A DNA stretch of 64,000 nt from Wyeomyia smithii (lineage: Eukaryota; Arthropoda; Insecta; Diptera; Culicidae): contig NC_073696.1 in assembly GCF_029784165.1 (NCBI RefSeq), positions 268,304,760-268,368,759 of the forward strand, in the 5' to 3' direction. Shown here in pieces: positions 47,884 through 58,085 of the stretch (its first letter is position 1; the number at the start of each line of letters is the position of its first letter). Both the position numbers and the translations under genes were made by a program. The notes under the pieces were generated by a model. That model worked only from the letters and a program-made list of their open reading frames with translations. It was not told the origin of the DNA and did no database searches.

Positions 47884-48696
47884 GGGGAACTGTTCCATCA
47901 TTCATCTCATTAAGCCGATATTCATGAAGAATGCACGGATTAAAAAACAAATTTTCACGAAATCATTGAACAAATAAACAAAAACCGCGTGCTCTTATGG
48001 AATCGCCCATCATTGTTCAATCAGTAAACCTAGCAAGATTTATCCTGAATTTTGTAAAACAAACCAATTTTCACAACGCTTTCATATTCACCTCAAAACT
48101 TGAATCACTGCTCGATTATTCATCTCACGACGCCCCCCAATTCAACACACTGTTAATCACGAATGAATCACATTATTGTGAATGAACGTAGCCGCAGACC
48201 GTCGTAGTAGGTTGGCTAGATATCCGCTGAAGTTGTTTACGTCCAAAATTGGTAACCTAGGTAACCACTGCAGTGCGGTCCATTAATGTCAATTGCGTCG
48301 GAATAATTTAACATTTTCAGTATAATTTTTTCGTATTAACAGCAACTGATTCGGCTACTTTTGACTTTCTTCAACGCAGTGAAAACAGATGAAAATACAT
48401 GCAGTTGAAATTTTGTTGTAGCCGTGCAAAGCAATGTGCGGAAGTTTTTTCTGAGGTAGGTGATTGAAATAAATGAATTTTCGAGTGCAGATGCCTGAAT
48501 ATAATATTAAATGTGATTAAGTGAGTTTTTGAGGATTTTACTTTATGAGAAATCTAAACTAAACTAAGAAGAATCCATTTCATGGATTAGCAGATTGATG
48601 TAGATAGACAATATGTGTTTTTTCCTATTTTCAATTGTGTTTTCATGATGTATGAGATGAATATATGGGCTGAGATGAATAATGGAACAGTTCCCC
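47884..48696. mobile_element. TA-flanked MITE with GGGGAACTGTTCC ends, 813 bp
   Basis: The ends GGGGAACTGTTCCATCATTC and GAATAATGGAACAGTTCCCC are near-perfect inverted repeats continuing into TCATCTCA. Flanked by TA at 47882-47883 and 48697-48698. A 62-codon open frame inside has no transposase motif. The stretch 48697-49096 after it holds nothing recognised. Confidence 0.8.
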
Positions 48697-50144
48697 TATT
48701 AGAACTGGGACTTTCTTTGTGGAACTTCTCAGTAGTTATGCCTAAAGTGAAAACATGAGACCATATTAGGGAAACAAGGTGGTACACAAATTGGCGGTGA
48801 AATGGAGTGAAAAAATTAAAAGATGTTAAAAAGAAAAATTTAAAATGAAAAAAATTGAAAACCCACTGTGAATGAAAATGAATAAATAAGTTAAAATATA
48901 TAGCAAGGGCTGCGAGAATTTTTTGAAAAATTGATAAAAAATTATATTTCTTACTCTTTTTTGAAGAATAGAAAGAAGCACTGACACTGACAGAATTGAG
49001 CAAAACGAAGAAAACACAATCCAAACGAATTAGTGGAAAAACGTGAAGACAATAGAAAATAAGCCTATAAAATAAATTGAGAGGGCAGTGAGGTGGTCAA
49101 CTAAACACATAAAAATGCAGCTCTGTCTGTCTGTCTGTCTGATCCATATAGGCTTGGAAACTACTGAACCGATCGACCTGAAATTTTGTATATAGGGGTT
49201 TTAGGGGCCGAGTAAGGTGACTAAGATATTCCGGGACCCCTCCCTCTTCTGAAAGGGATGGGTCCCATGCAAATGAAACACAAATTTCTGCACATCTCGA
49301 GAACTAACCAAGTAAATGGAACCAAATTTGGCAGATGAATGTTTTTAGGAGTGAGAAATATGTCCATAATATTTCGATACCCTTCCCTCTTCTTTAAGGG
49401 AGGCATGTGGCATGCGAATGTTTTTGTGGGCAACAATTAAGTCCATAATGGTTGAACACCCCTCCCTTTTCTGGAAGGATGGGGTCCCATACAAATGAAA
49501 CATAAATTTCTGCACATATCGATAAAATGGAACCAAATTCGATATGTTACGGTTTTTGGAAGCAACAAATATTTTCATGGTGGTTTGACACCGCTCCCAC
49601 TTCTGAATGGGAGGGCTCCTATAGAAATCAAACACAAATTTCTATGGTGGTTTGACGCTCCTCCGTACTCTGGAAGGGGAGAGATATGTCAATCTTTTTT
49701 TCTGAAAAACAGCCTAAAATGATCGGGATGATGCACAGGAGCCAAAAATTGACTCCAGATGCGATTCTTAAATTTAAGATGGACATTCGAGTATCGATGT
49801 TTCCGGAACCAGAATGTTACCCAAATGCCAAAAAATGGCTTCAAATGCCATTTCGAAATCCAAGATGGCGACTACCGGTTACTGAAAAACAGCGGAAAGT
49901 GCCCAATCTCACCCAATATGGGTATTTCCCGGATCGTTATGATGCATTGAAGCCACAAATCGTCCTCAAACACCACTTTGAATTATAAGATGGCAACTTC
50001 CGGCTTCTGAGAAACAGCTAAAAATGGCCGATTTTCTTCCAATATGATTATATCCTGAACTATAAAGATGCACAGGATCTGAAAGTTAACCACAGTGTGA
50101 CATGTGTATTTTACATGTCATCGCCAACCTTTCCAAATACACTA

Positions 50145-50459
50145 AGGTCGTTTTTCACGCGGGGGATGCGTTCCAAATTTGTACGGGCCCGCGTAAAAAA
50201 CGACTTTTTTAAGTTGCAAATATAACAAAGAAAAACGTCCTAAAACGTTTAAACCTCGTATGAATATGATAGTGGCCAATCTAGAGACCAAAATGCAATA
50301 TTTTAAATTTGCACCAAAAATTGTGAAGTTTTTTGAAAACTGATATATGATCACTCGTGGCCTAAAACGGAAAACGTGATTGAAATGAGGTCGATATCTT
50401 CTACCTACCTTCTACCTTTTTGAGTAATGGAGAAAAGCAACCCGCGCAAAAAACGACCT
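50145..50459. mobile_element. TA-flanked MITE with AGGTCGTTTTT ends, 315 bp
   Basis: The left end AGGTCGTTTTTCACGCGG and right end complement AGGTCGTTTTTTGCGCGG are inverted, flanked by TA (50143-50144 and 50460-50461). Related to the CCGCGTAAA copies at 2605, 4117 and 34843. Nested in element B. Confidence 0.75.
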
Positions 50460-50605
50460 TACTGTATTACAGAGGCCAGAGGAATCTTAATGATGCACTG
50501 AAGCCACGAATCGACTTTAGAAACCATTTTGAATTGTAGGATGGCAACTGCCAGTTTCTGGAAAAAAGCAAAAATGGCCGAATTCCAACCAATATGAGTA
50601 TCTCC

Positions 50606-50812
50606 CAGCTGGTCTCGAGGTACGATGCTGGCCTAACAAGCCAATAGTCGTATGTTCGAGTCCCGGCTCGGGAGGGACTGTGAGTGTCAGTAGGATCGTA
50701 GCGCTAGCCCCGCAATTGTCCTGTACACTTAACAGTCGGCTGCGAATTCTGTATATAGTAAAACAGAAGCTCGAATTCCGATACGAAATGTAGCACCAAG
50801 GCTTTGCTTTGC
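50606..50812 (+). mobile_element. tRNA-derived SINE, copy 2, with 13-bp duplication
   Basis: A 207-bp insertion flanked by identical TATGAGTATCTCC (50593-50605, 50813-50825). The head CAGCTGGTCTCGAGGTACG, a box A-like region and box B (GTTCGAGTCCC) mark the tRNA-derived Pol III promoter. The 3' end is the TTTGC-rich tail GGCTTTGCTTTGC. Presumably mobilised by a LINE. Copy 1 is at 17918. Confidence 0.9.
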
Positions 50813-51340
50813 TATGAGTATCTCCGGAACCAATGTGATGCACAGAAGCAAGAAGTCGGTCACAGACACCATTTTGAATTCTAAGGTGGCGACTTACGAT
50901 TTCTGGAAAACAGCTGAAAATGACCATACACCATCCATTATAGATGTTTCCGGAATGAGAATGACGCCCAGAGACCAGAAATTGATTTCACAGGCTTTTT
51001 TGAAATCCAAGATCATAGCTGAATACCACCCAATATGGGTATTTCCGGAATCAGATTGATACCAGAAAAAAAAAACAGCTTAAAATGACCGAATACCGCC
51101 CAAAATGGATATTTACAAAATCGAGTGATGAAAAAGCAACCAGAAGGCGAGGATGTTGTCATTCCGATAAAACCAATCATTTCAAACGATTTGTCTTTTG
51201 ACTTTAATCATATCCTATGACCGATTCATCGTACGTTTGCAGACTATAAACGAACCGCAAAGAATCAATCAATTTGGAATGTTTCAAATTATTTAATTAA
51301 ACACAAAAATGGGCGGGACGAAGTTTGCCGGGTCAGCTAG

Positions 51341-51866
51341 TACATTGATAAATGGTGACATGAAGAAAACAAATATGACGGAGAAATAATTTTTATATTG
51401 TTAAAAAGTGGTTAGAGCACAAAGAGAAGAAAACGGTGAGAATTATTTCAAAAATATTGCAAAAATTCTGAATATTTTATAAAGGAATCCTTTTTTTATC
51501 AGTGCGTCTCACTAATTATCAAATAAAACAGTCACTGAGCAAAGCAATTTCATGGAAATATTCCAACTTTCATATTTTCTTCATTTTTTTTTTATTTGGG
51601 TGAAAACTCGCGCAGGTATTCAAACTGTCTAGAGATTTCGTTTTATGATATCATTATTTCTTACAATTGTTTGACTAATTTGTGAGAAGGACTTGTGTAG
51701 AAAGGGTACTGAAGATTCAACTAACAAAAAACACAGGTTTTGCCCTTTAGCTCAAACTGGAAAAATGAAAGATTAAAAAGTTTCCCCGTTAGCCGAAGTA
51801 GAAGCGACGGACCCGGCGAGTAATTGCTCTGCGACCATATATGATTATTATTATTATTATAGAGTT
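51341..51866. other. AT-rich intergenic DNA, nothing recognised
   Basis: No coding or repeat signature seen beyond a short ATT run at 51846-51860. Confidence 0.4.
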
Positions 51867-52170
51867 TTGGCACTTCTCAGCAAAGATGCTGGAAAATTTC
51901 TTTACGTACCCTCGGGCTTCTGTATGCCAAAGATAGTTAGACTATGTGGATCTTTTTGTATCATTAAACTTAATCCTAATCGTCTGCATCGGTCAATTAT
52001 ACTGGTTCAAGAAACGCCGCGCAATGTTGCAGGTCTCAAGAACCCCTACCTTCTGAATGTTCTAGTTCAAGCGACTGACTTAGGATACGGGGAATGATTC
52101 CGACGAGATTTCTACCGGAATTACACGGACATCCTCTTGGTGCCACACCTGCTTGAACTCATCAGCCAGA
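51867..52170 (+). CDS. Unrecognised coding-like fragment interrupted by a stop and a MITE
   Basis: Reads MALLSKDAGKFLYVPSGFCM ... VLVQATDLGYGE, one TGA, then in the same frame FRRDFYRNYTDILLV then PHLLELISQIM. At that point the TA-flanked element at 52179 begins. The composition is protein-like but I recognise no family. Possibly a transposon protein remnant. Confidence 0.3.
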
Positions 52171-52178
52171 TCATGGTA

Positions 52179-52540
52179 GGGTAAACAGGTATAATATATA
52201 AAAATTATATAGTTTTTAACGTTTTTTCACTAGATACAGCTGCTTAGAGGTCCATTTGAGATATATAAGTACAAAACCAGGTAATAAACTTTATACATTA
52301 GTGAGAAAACGTTACGGAAACGCTGCTAGAAATTAGATCTTAAGCAACTCAAATCAAAATTGATTTTTGTTTTTTTTTTTGTTGCAAGTGACAATTATCA
52401 AACTTTCACAGAAGGGTGTCCTTTGACCCGCTACGGATTCCCAATAGTCTCATGTCTTATTTTTTGTGTGTTTCCGAATAAATGGACTGGGGCATTATGC
52501 CGGGGGGGGGGGGGGGGGGGCGTTTTATACATATTTACCC
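52179..52540. mobile_element. TA-flanked MITE with GGGTAAA ends, 362 bp
   Basis: Inverted ends GGGTAAACAGGTATAA and the complement of GGGTAAATATGTATAA, flanked by TA (52177-52178, 52541-52542). Contains a 19-G run (52502-52520). Confidence 0.65.
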
Positions 52541-53335
52541 TACTCTTTTATGTTCAACGCTCCGACGTGATATTTTAACTTCGCCAAATGAGGCAACCGA
52601 GGGCTCGCAGTTTCGAGGAACACACAAGCATTAGTCGCCCCGACGAGATCGACAATGGTATAACATTGGAAAGCTGGACGGTAGTCATCGCATGCAACCA
52701 CCTGCAATTTTTTTTTTTTCATATGTACTTTAGTAAACATGATGCGTTTGAGAAAACACGCGTGAGCAAGCGGGCTTCGGGGGGCTCACGAATTCGGAAA
52801 CACTCGGACCTGTGTTTGCCGAAGCTTCTGAAGGGCTGTTTAATTTAGAACACTGTGGGGTGGGTTTCCGTTTTGTATAAGCATTGAAGGGCAATGAAAA
52901 TACCCTCCGTGGCATCGCCTAAAACACACACGCAGTAGTGTGGTGGGTTTGGACATGCCTGGGTTAGACTACAAACATTTTAACAAATAAACGTTCAGTT
53001 GTTGTTAAAAATGTTTTGAAGAACAAAATTTTTAAAACTTCTGCTTCTATGATCCAGAGTTGGATGTTTCAAAATGTAAGTGAATAAAAAAAAAATAAGT
53101 AATACATTACAATCCGTTTTGGGTTTGGTCCAGTTGGCTCCGTTCGGTCTGGTTCGGAGCCTGGAAACGAAAGTCCCCAGTTTTTTCGAACTACAGTTTA
53201 ATGACAAATCAAAAAATGTCTGACATGCATGTTAGAAACAGTTTGATGAAATGGAAAGAATGCAAAATGTTTTGTTGTAAAATTTGAAAGGCTTCCTCAA
53301 AACGTTTTTTGTTTTTGTCGAAGGGTCAGTGCCCC

Positions 53336-53535
53336 GGAACTCCGGCAGCGGTTTCTCCGTCAGATTGTCTACAGCATTCTAATGCAAAACCTGCCAAAAA
53401 GCAACCGCTATCGATGTAGTGTGATTCATTACCAGATAGAAAATTGTATTACCTCGGCAGTGGTCGCTCTTCGGCAGGATTTGCATTAGGAAGCTACAAA
53501 AAACCTGACAGAGAAACCGCAGCCGGAGTAGTTCC
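53336..53535. repeat. 200-bp palindromic element with GGAACT ends
   Basis: Arms of about 60 bp are inverted: GGAACTCCGGCAGCGGTTTC on the left and the complement of GGAACTACTCCGGCTGCGGT on the right, with TAATGCAAA(A/T)CCTGCC further in. No clear target duplication. Confidence 0.65.
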
Positions 53536-53914
53536 ATACTCTGCATGAATTTTTCAAACCGAGTTGTGATCGTTTATATTACAAAAAAAATCAAAAAATT
53601 TAGGTTAAAAATTAGTTTATTTGACACGGCACGATACATTTTCTGTTTTACTGAGCCAAGTACAATTCCTATTAATTCTACGTTAGCAGGGAAAAGAGGG
53701 AGGCCTTTTATTTATTCTCGCGGCCGACTACGAGTTAGTGGGGATTTAAGGTGAGAGGATGGAAATAAAATTCTTGCTTAAAACTAATTAAGATATACGA
53801 TCAATTTGTGTTTCGACTGGTGTTCTGTTTTGTTTTTTAAACATAGATTTAGGCTCTTCGTGTTCGTGTCTCCAGCGTCGTATACGGGTATTCTGACAAA
53901 TAGACAAAAGAATA

Positions 53915-56110
53915 TTAAATTTTAATGTCAGTCTTTTTCAAATAACAGTACAGTTGTGTCATGTACTGGAGATCACCGCTTCCCAGAATGTCTCTAACGG
54001 GTACGTTCGGTTGTTTTCCTCGGGCCCGGAGGGAATCTATAAGCTCGGACCTAACATCACAGAATTCGGCACACGACCAAACAACATGCTCGATGTCATG
54101 GTAGCCATCGCCACAAACGCAGTGATTACTGTCTACAAGCCCTATACGAAAGAGATGCGTGTTTAACGTGTAGTGATTGGACATAAGTCTGGACATCACG
54201 CGAATGAAGTCCCGACCTACATCCAACCCCTTGAACCATGCTTTCGTCGATACCTTAGTAAAAATGGAATGTAGCCACCATCCCAGTTCATCTGAGTTCC
54301 ATGATGATTGCCAACTGTTAAGTGTTCTCTGAGGCAAAATGCTATAAAATTCATCATAAGCAATTGGTCTTTCATAAATATCGCCATCAATAGCACCCAC
54401 CTTAGCTAAAGAGTCAGCCTTTTCATTACCCGGAATCGAGCAATGAGAAGGGACCCACGCTAAGGTAACCCGGTAATTTTTACCTGTTAAAGCACTTAAA
54501 AACCGCCGTATTTTCCCCAGGAAATACGGGGTGTGCTTCACAGGCTTCATCGATCGCAGAGCCTCAATGGCACTGAGACTATCTGTGAAGATGAAGTAGT
54601 GGTCTATGGGCAGGGTTTCGATGATCCCAAGAGAGTACTGAATGGCAGCAAGTTCTGCGACGAACACGGAAGCAGGAGCATCGAGTTTGTAGGAGGCGGT
54701 AAAATTTTCGTGGAAAACACCGAAGCCAGTGGACTCATCTAGATTAGATCCGTCAGTGTAAAACCTTTTATCATAACTAACATGTTTAAACTTATTACAA
54801 AAAATTTTAGGGATCTCTTGGGGTCGCAATTGATCCGGGATACCAGAAATGTCTTGTTTCATGGTGGTGTCGAAGAATATAGCATTATTAAAAGTATCTA
54901 AAAGTGCGACATTGGAGGAATCGTATGAAGAAGGATTAATATCTTGAGCCATATAGTCAAAATATAAAGTCATAAATCTGGATTGAGATTGAAGGTCGAC
55001 CAACCTCTCGAAATTTTCAATTACTAATGGGTTCATAACTGTGCATCGAATTAGCAACCGGTAAGAGAGATTCCAAAAACGATGTTTCAACGGAAGAATA
55101 CCCGCTAACACTTCAAGACTCATCGTATGGGTCGACTGCATGCAACCCAAGGCAATACGCAAACAACGATATTGTATTCTTTCTAGTTTCAAAATATGCG
55201 TGTTCGCAGCGGAGCGAAAGCAGAAACAACCGTACTCAAGAGCTAACAGTATTGTTGTTTGGTATAACCTCAGAAGGTCTCCTGGGTGGGCTCCCCACCA
55301 GGTTCCGGTAATCGTACGAAGAAAATCAATCCTCTGTTGGCATTTTCGTGTCAGATACCTAATATGACAAGCCCAGGTGCATTTAGAGTCGAACCAGACC
55401 CCGAGATATTTAGCGACTAAAACCTGAGAGATCGTTTTACCCGTTAGTACGAGCTGCAGCTGAGCTGGGTTATGCTTCCTAGAAAAAACGACCAACTCAG
55501 TTTTCTCCGGAGAGAATTCGATACCCAGCTTAAGAGCCCATTCAGACAAATTGTCTAAGGTATCTTGCAATGGTCCTTGCAGATCGCTAGCCTCGCTACC
55601 AGTAATGGATACAACGCTATCGTCTGCAAGTTGCCTTAGCGTGCATGAATTTGCAAGACATTCATCGATGTCATTGACGTAAAAATTATATAAGAGAGGA
55701 CTTAAACATGAGCCCTGGGGAAGGCCCATTTAACTAATTCGGGAAGTTGTCGATTCGCCATGTGAGAAATACATATGCTTTTCTGACAACAAGTTGAGCA
55801 AAAAGTTATTCAAATTTGGTGAAAGTCCCTGCGAATGAAGTTTCGCGCTTAAAACTTCTACAGAGACAGAGTCAAAAGCCCCCTTAATATCCAAGAACGC
55901 AGAAGCCATTTGCTCTTTCCGAGCAAATGCGACTTGAATTTCAGTAGAAAGCAACGCTAGGCAATCGTTCGTCCCTTTGCCCCGGCGAAAGCCGAATTGA
56001 GTATCTGAAAGTAAACCGTTTGTTTCGACCCATTTGTCTAACCGTAAGAGGATCAATTTCTCCATTAATTTCCGGAGGCAAGAGAACATCGCAATCGGCC
56101 TATATGAATT
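53915..56110 (-). CDS. I/Loa-type LINE ORF2, C-terminal part (RT palm, RNase H)
   Basis: Resumes as SYRPIAMFSCLRKLMEKLI on the far side of the inserted LINE, through TQFGFRRGKGTND and ASAFLDIKGAFDSVS. There is one TAA at 55732-55730, immediately before MGLPQGSCLSPLLYNFYVND. The active-site block is RQLADDSVV (ADD with L in place of the usual Y). RNase H blocks are FYTDGSNLDESTGFGV, VAELAAIQYSLG, FTDSLSAIEAL and WVPSHCSIPGNEKADSLA. It ends with a cysteine/histidine cluster, CVCGDGYHDIEHVVWSC. Stop at 53915. Confidence 0.88.
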
Positions 56111-56238
56111 GTGATTGCGTTAGCGCTCAACTTTCGAAGGAAGCAGACGTGCCTTTTCTCTGAAAGTCATACGCAAGCTATTTAACAAGTCTTTTCGAAT
56201 ACCGTTTTGAGTGATCTATCGCCGCGTTTATCTGCGCG

Positions 56239-57066
56239 ATGAGTGTTCGACGCGAAAACACGTTTCGCATCGATTACGCGAACGTGCCGAAGAAGCCGTC
56301 CTTTGAGGAGCTTCACGAGTTTGTCGGTACCGTGTTGGGTCTACAGTACGAACAGGTGCTACGTCTCCAGCCAAGTAAGACACTTGGATGCGCTTTTGTA
56401 AAGGTCGTTGACTTGGAGCTGGCGCAGAAGAACGTAGCAGAACACGACAAAAAGCACGAAACCGAAGTAGATGGAAAAATCTATACGCTTCGGATTACGC
56501 TGGAGGATGGAGCGGTAGAGGTTAAGCTATCGGACTTGTCCGAAGATATCACGAACGAGCAAATTGCGGAATTTCTAAGCGACTACGGTGAGGTTATATC
56601 GGTCACCGATCACGTATGGGACAGCAAATTTCGCTTCGGCGGTCTTTCGACGGGAGGAAAAATAGTGCGCATGATGGTGAAGCGCAATATTGAAAGCTAC
56701 ATCACGATTGATGGCCAGACGACGAGTGTGACATACTTTGGGCAGCTGCAAACATGTCGCCACTGCAGTGAATTTATTCAAAATGGCATCTCGTGTGTGC
56801 AAAATAAAAAGTTGCTAGTGCAGAAGACATACGCGAATGTTGCAAAACAGACCGGACAAAAACCGACCACCACGAAACCCTCTGCTACTACGCAGAAGAC
56901 AACATCTGCCAGACCGTTCGGCCCTAAGCCCGAAGAGGGAGGAAAAAACGAGAAACAACAACCACAACCGAACCTACTTTTTCAAAAACCGGGTACAAGT
57001 AAACCTGCACCGGTAGCTCCGAAGCTACCCTATCGATCTAAAGTTCGCAAAAACCAACATTTCTGA
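56239..57066 (+). CDS. L1-like LINE ORF1 (gag-like)
   Basis: 275 codons: MSVRRENTFRIDYANVPKKP, an RNA-binding-like middle with two similar halves (GCAFVKVVDLELAQKNV; VKLSDLSEDITNEQIAEFLS). Then a single decayed knuckle region CRHCSEFIQNGISC, and a Pro/Thr/Lys-rich tail. The frame stops at 57066. The following open frame (57074-57280) is probably its original C-terminus, displaced by a frame change. Confidence 0.75.
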   Translation: MSVRRENTFRIDYANVPKKPSFEELHEFVGTVLGLQYEQVLRLQPSKTLGCAFVKVVDLELAQKNVAEHDKKHETEVDGKIYTLRITLEDGAVEVKLSDLSEDITNEQIAEFLSDYGEVISVTDHVWDSKFRFGGLSTGGKIVRMMVKRNIESYITIDGQTTSVTYFGQLQTCRHCSEFIQNGISCVQNKKLLVQKTYANVAKQTGQKPTTTKPSATTQKTTSARPFGPKPEEGGKNEKQQPQPNLLFQKPGTSKPAPVAPKLPYRSKVRKNQHF

Positions 57067-57073
57067 TCAACTC

Positions 57074-57280
57074 GTGACGCTCATGGCACCCCCGGCAATG
57101 ACAGGTGCCATCAGCAGAATGAGTACCCGACAAACTACCTCCACCGATGGAAACGACACAGACTGCTCATCAGCTTCAGGAAGCAGCAAGCGCCGAATTG
57201 GTCGGCCGCCAGGCAAGAAATCGCGACAAAACAACGCAGATGACGATGAGGTTGAGGAGATTGATATCAATAATATATAA
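57074..57280 (+). CDS. Displaced C-terminus of the L1-like ORF1
   Basis: 68 codons: Ser/Thr/Asp-rich, with a basic AT-hook-like core SKRRIGRPPGKKSR and an acidic end DDDEVEEIDINNI. It lies one frame from ORF1 and 24 nt before ORF2. No start context argues for independent translation, so I read it as the tail of ORF1. Confidence 0.5.
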   Translation: MTLMAPPAMTGAISRMSTRQTTSTDGNDTDCSSASGSSKRRIGRPPGKKSRQNNADDDEVEEIDINNI

Positions 57281-57304
57281 ACTCTTGAGGCTATATAATA
57301 TATA

Positions 57305-57991
57305 ATGGATCTCGTTAGCTACAATATCGCATCAATAAACATAAACACCATCACGAACTCAACAAAGCTAAACGCGCTTCGAACGTTTCTCCAAACACAC
57401 AACGTAGACATAGCACTCTTGCAGGAAGTAGAAAACGACCAAATCAGCTTGCCTGGGTATAACATCGAATGCAATATTGATCACTCACGTAGAGGAACAG
57501 CAATAGCACTGAAGGACCACTTGCGTTTCTCGAACGTCGAGAGGAGCCTCGACGGACGACTGATCGCGCTTCGGCTGCAAAACACAACCATTTGTAATGT
57601 ATACGCTCCATCTGGCAAGGCCCTGCGAGCGGAGAGAGAACGCTTCCTGAATAGTACTCTCGCTTACTATATCCGTCATCCAACGGAACACACAGTGATA
57701 GGAGGTGATTTCAACTGTGTTGTGCGGCGATGCGATTCGACTGGAAATAATCACAGCCCCGCGCTCTCTGCATTTGTGCAGCAGCTTAACCTGCTCGATG
57801 TTTGGGTACAGCTCCGTCCAACCATCCCTGGCTACACCTATATTACACACAACTCATCATCTCGACTAGACCGCATTTATGTCAGCCAAAGTCTACAAGG
57901 TATGCTGAGGTCAACTGATTCTCACGTGTGTTGCTTTACGGACCATAAGGCGTCAAAAGCCGCGTCCAGGCTCATCTCCCGATTGTGGTAG
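57305..57991 (+). CDS. L1-like LINE ORF2, endonuclease part, cut by a hairpin duplication
   Basis: Starts MDLVSYNIASININTITNST. Endonuclease blocks are DIALLQEVEND, RRGTAIALKDHLRF, NVYAPSGKALRAERERF, HTVIGGDFNCVV, SSRLDRIYVSQSL and FTDHKA. Right after FTDHKA the natural sequence is replaced by the left arm of a perfect 37-bp inverted repeat, which brings a stop. The reverse-transcriptase frame resumes one base out of phase. Confidence 0.85.
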   Translation: MDLVSYNIASININTITNSTKLNALRTFLQTHNVDIALLQEVENDQISLPGYNIECNIDHSRRGTAIALKDHLRFSNVERSLDGRLIALRLQNTTICNVYAPSGKALRAERERFLNSTLAYYIRHPTEHTVIGGDFNCVVRRCDSTGNNHSPALSAFVQQLNLLDVWVQLRPTIPGYTYITHNSSSRLDRIYVSQSLQGMLRSTDSHVCCFTDHKASKAASRLISRLW

Positions 57992-58035
57992 ACACAAACT
58001 ACCACAATCGGGAGATGAGCCTGGACGCGGCTTTT
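57955..58035. repeat. Perfect inverted repeat, 37-bp arms, 7-bp loop
   Basis: Arms 57955-57991 and 57999-58035 are exact complements (left arm begins AAAAGCCGCGTCCAGG), with loop ACACAAA. It lies inside ORF2 of the L1-like LINE, between the endonuclease and reverse transcriptase. Confidence 0.97.
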
Positions 58036-58085
58036 GGTATCTACGTCCTCATTTACTAACAGCAGAAAACATACATGAGTTCCAA

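Larger units (their letters stand above)
49097..51340 (+). mobile_element. Helitron-type element B
   Basis: Same plan as A and C: TCAACTAAACACATAAAAAT near the 5' end, a short (TCTG)n run at 49122-49141, CTGATCCATATAGGCTTGG, and minisatellite units (49200-49690). Then come AAGATGGCGAC/ATTTCCGGAA-type units (49700-51110) and the tail GGGCGGGACGAAGTTTGCCG then GGTCAGCTAG. A MITE and a SINE are inserted in it. No Rep/helicase. Confidence 0.75.
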
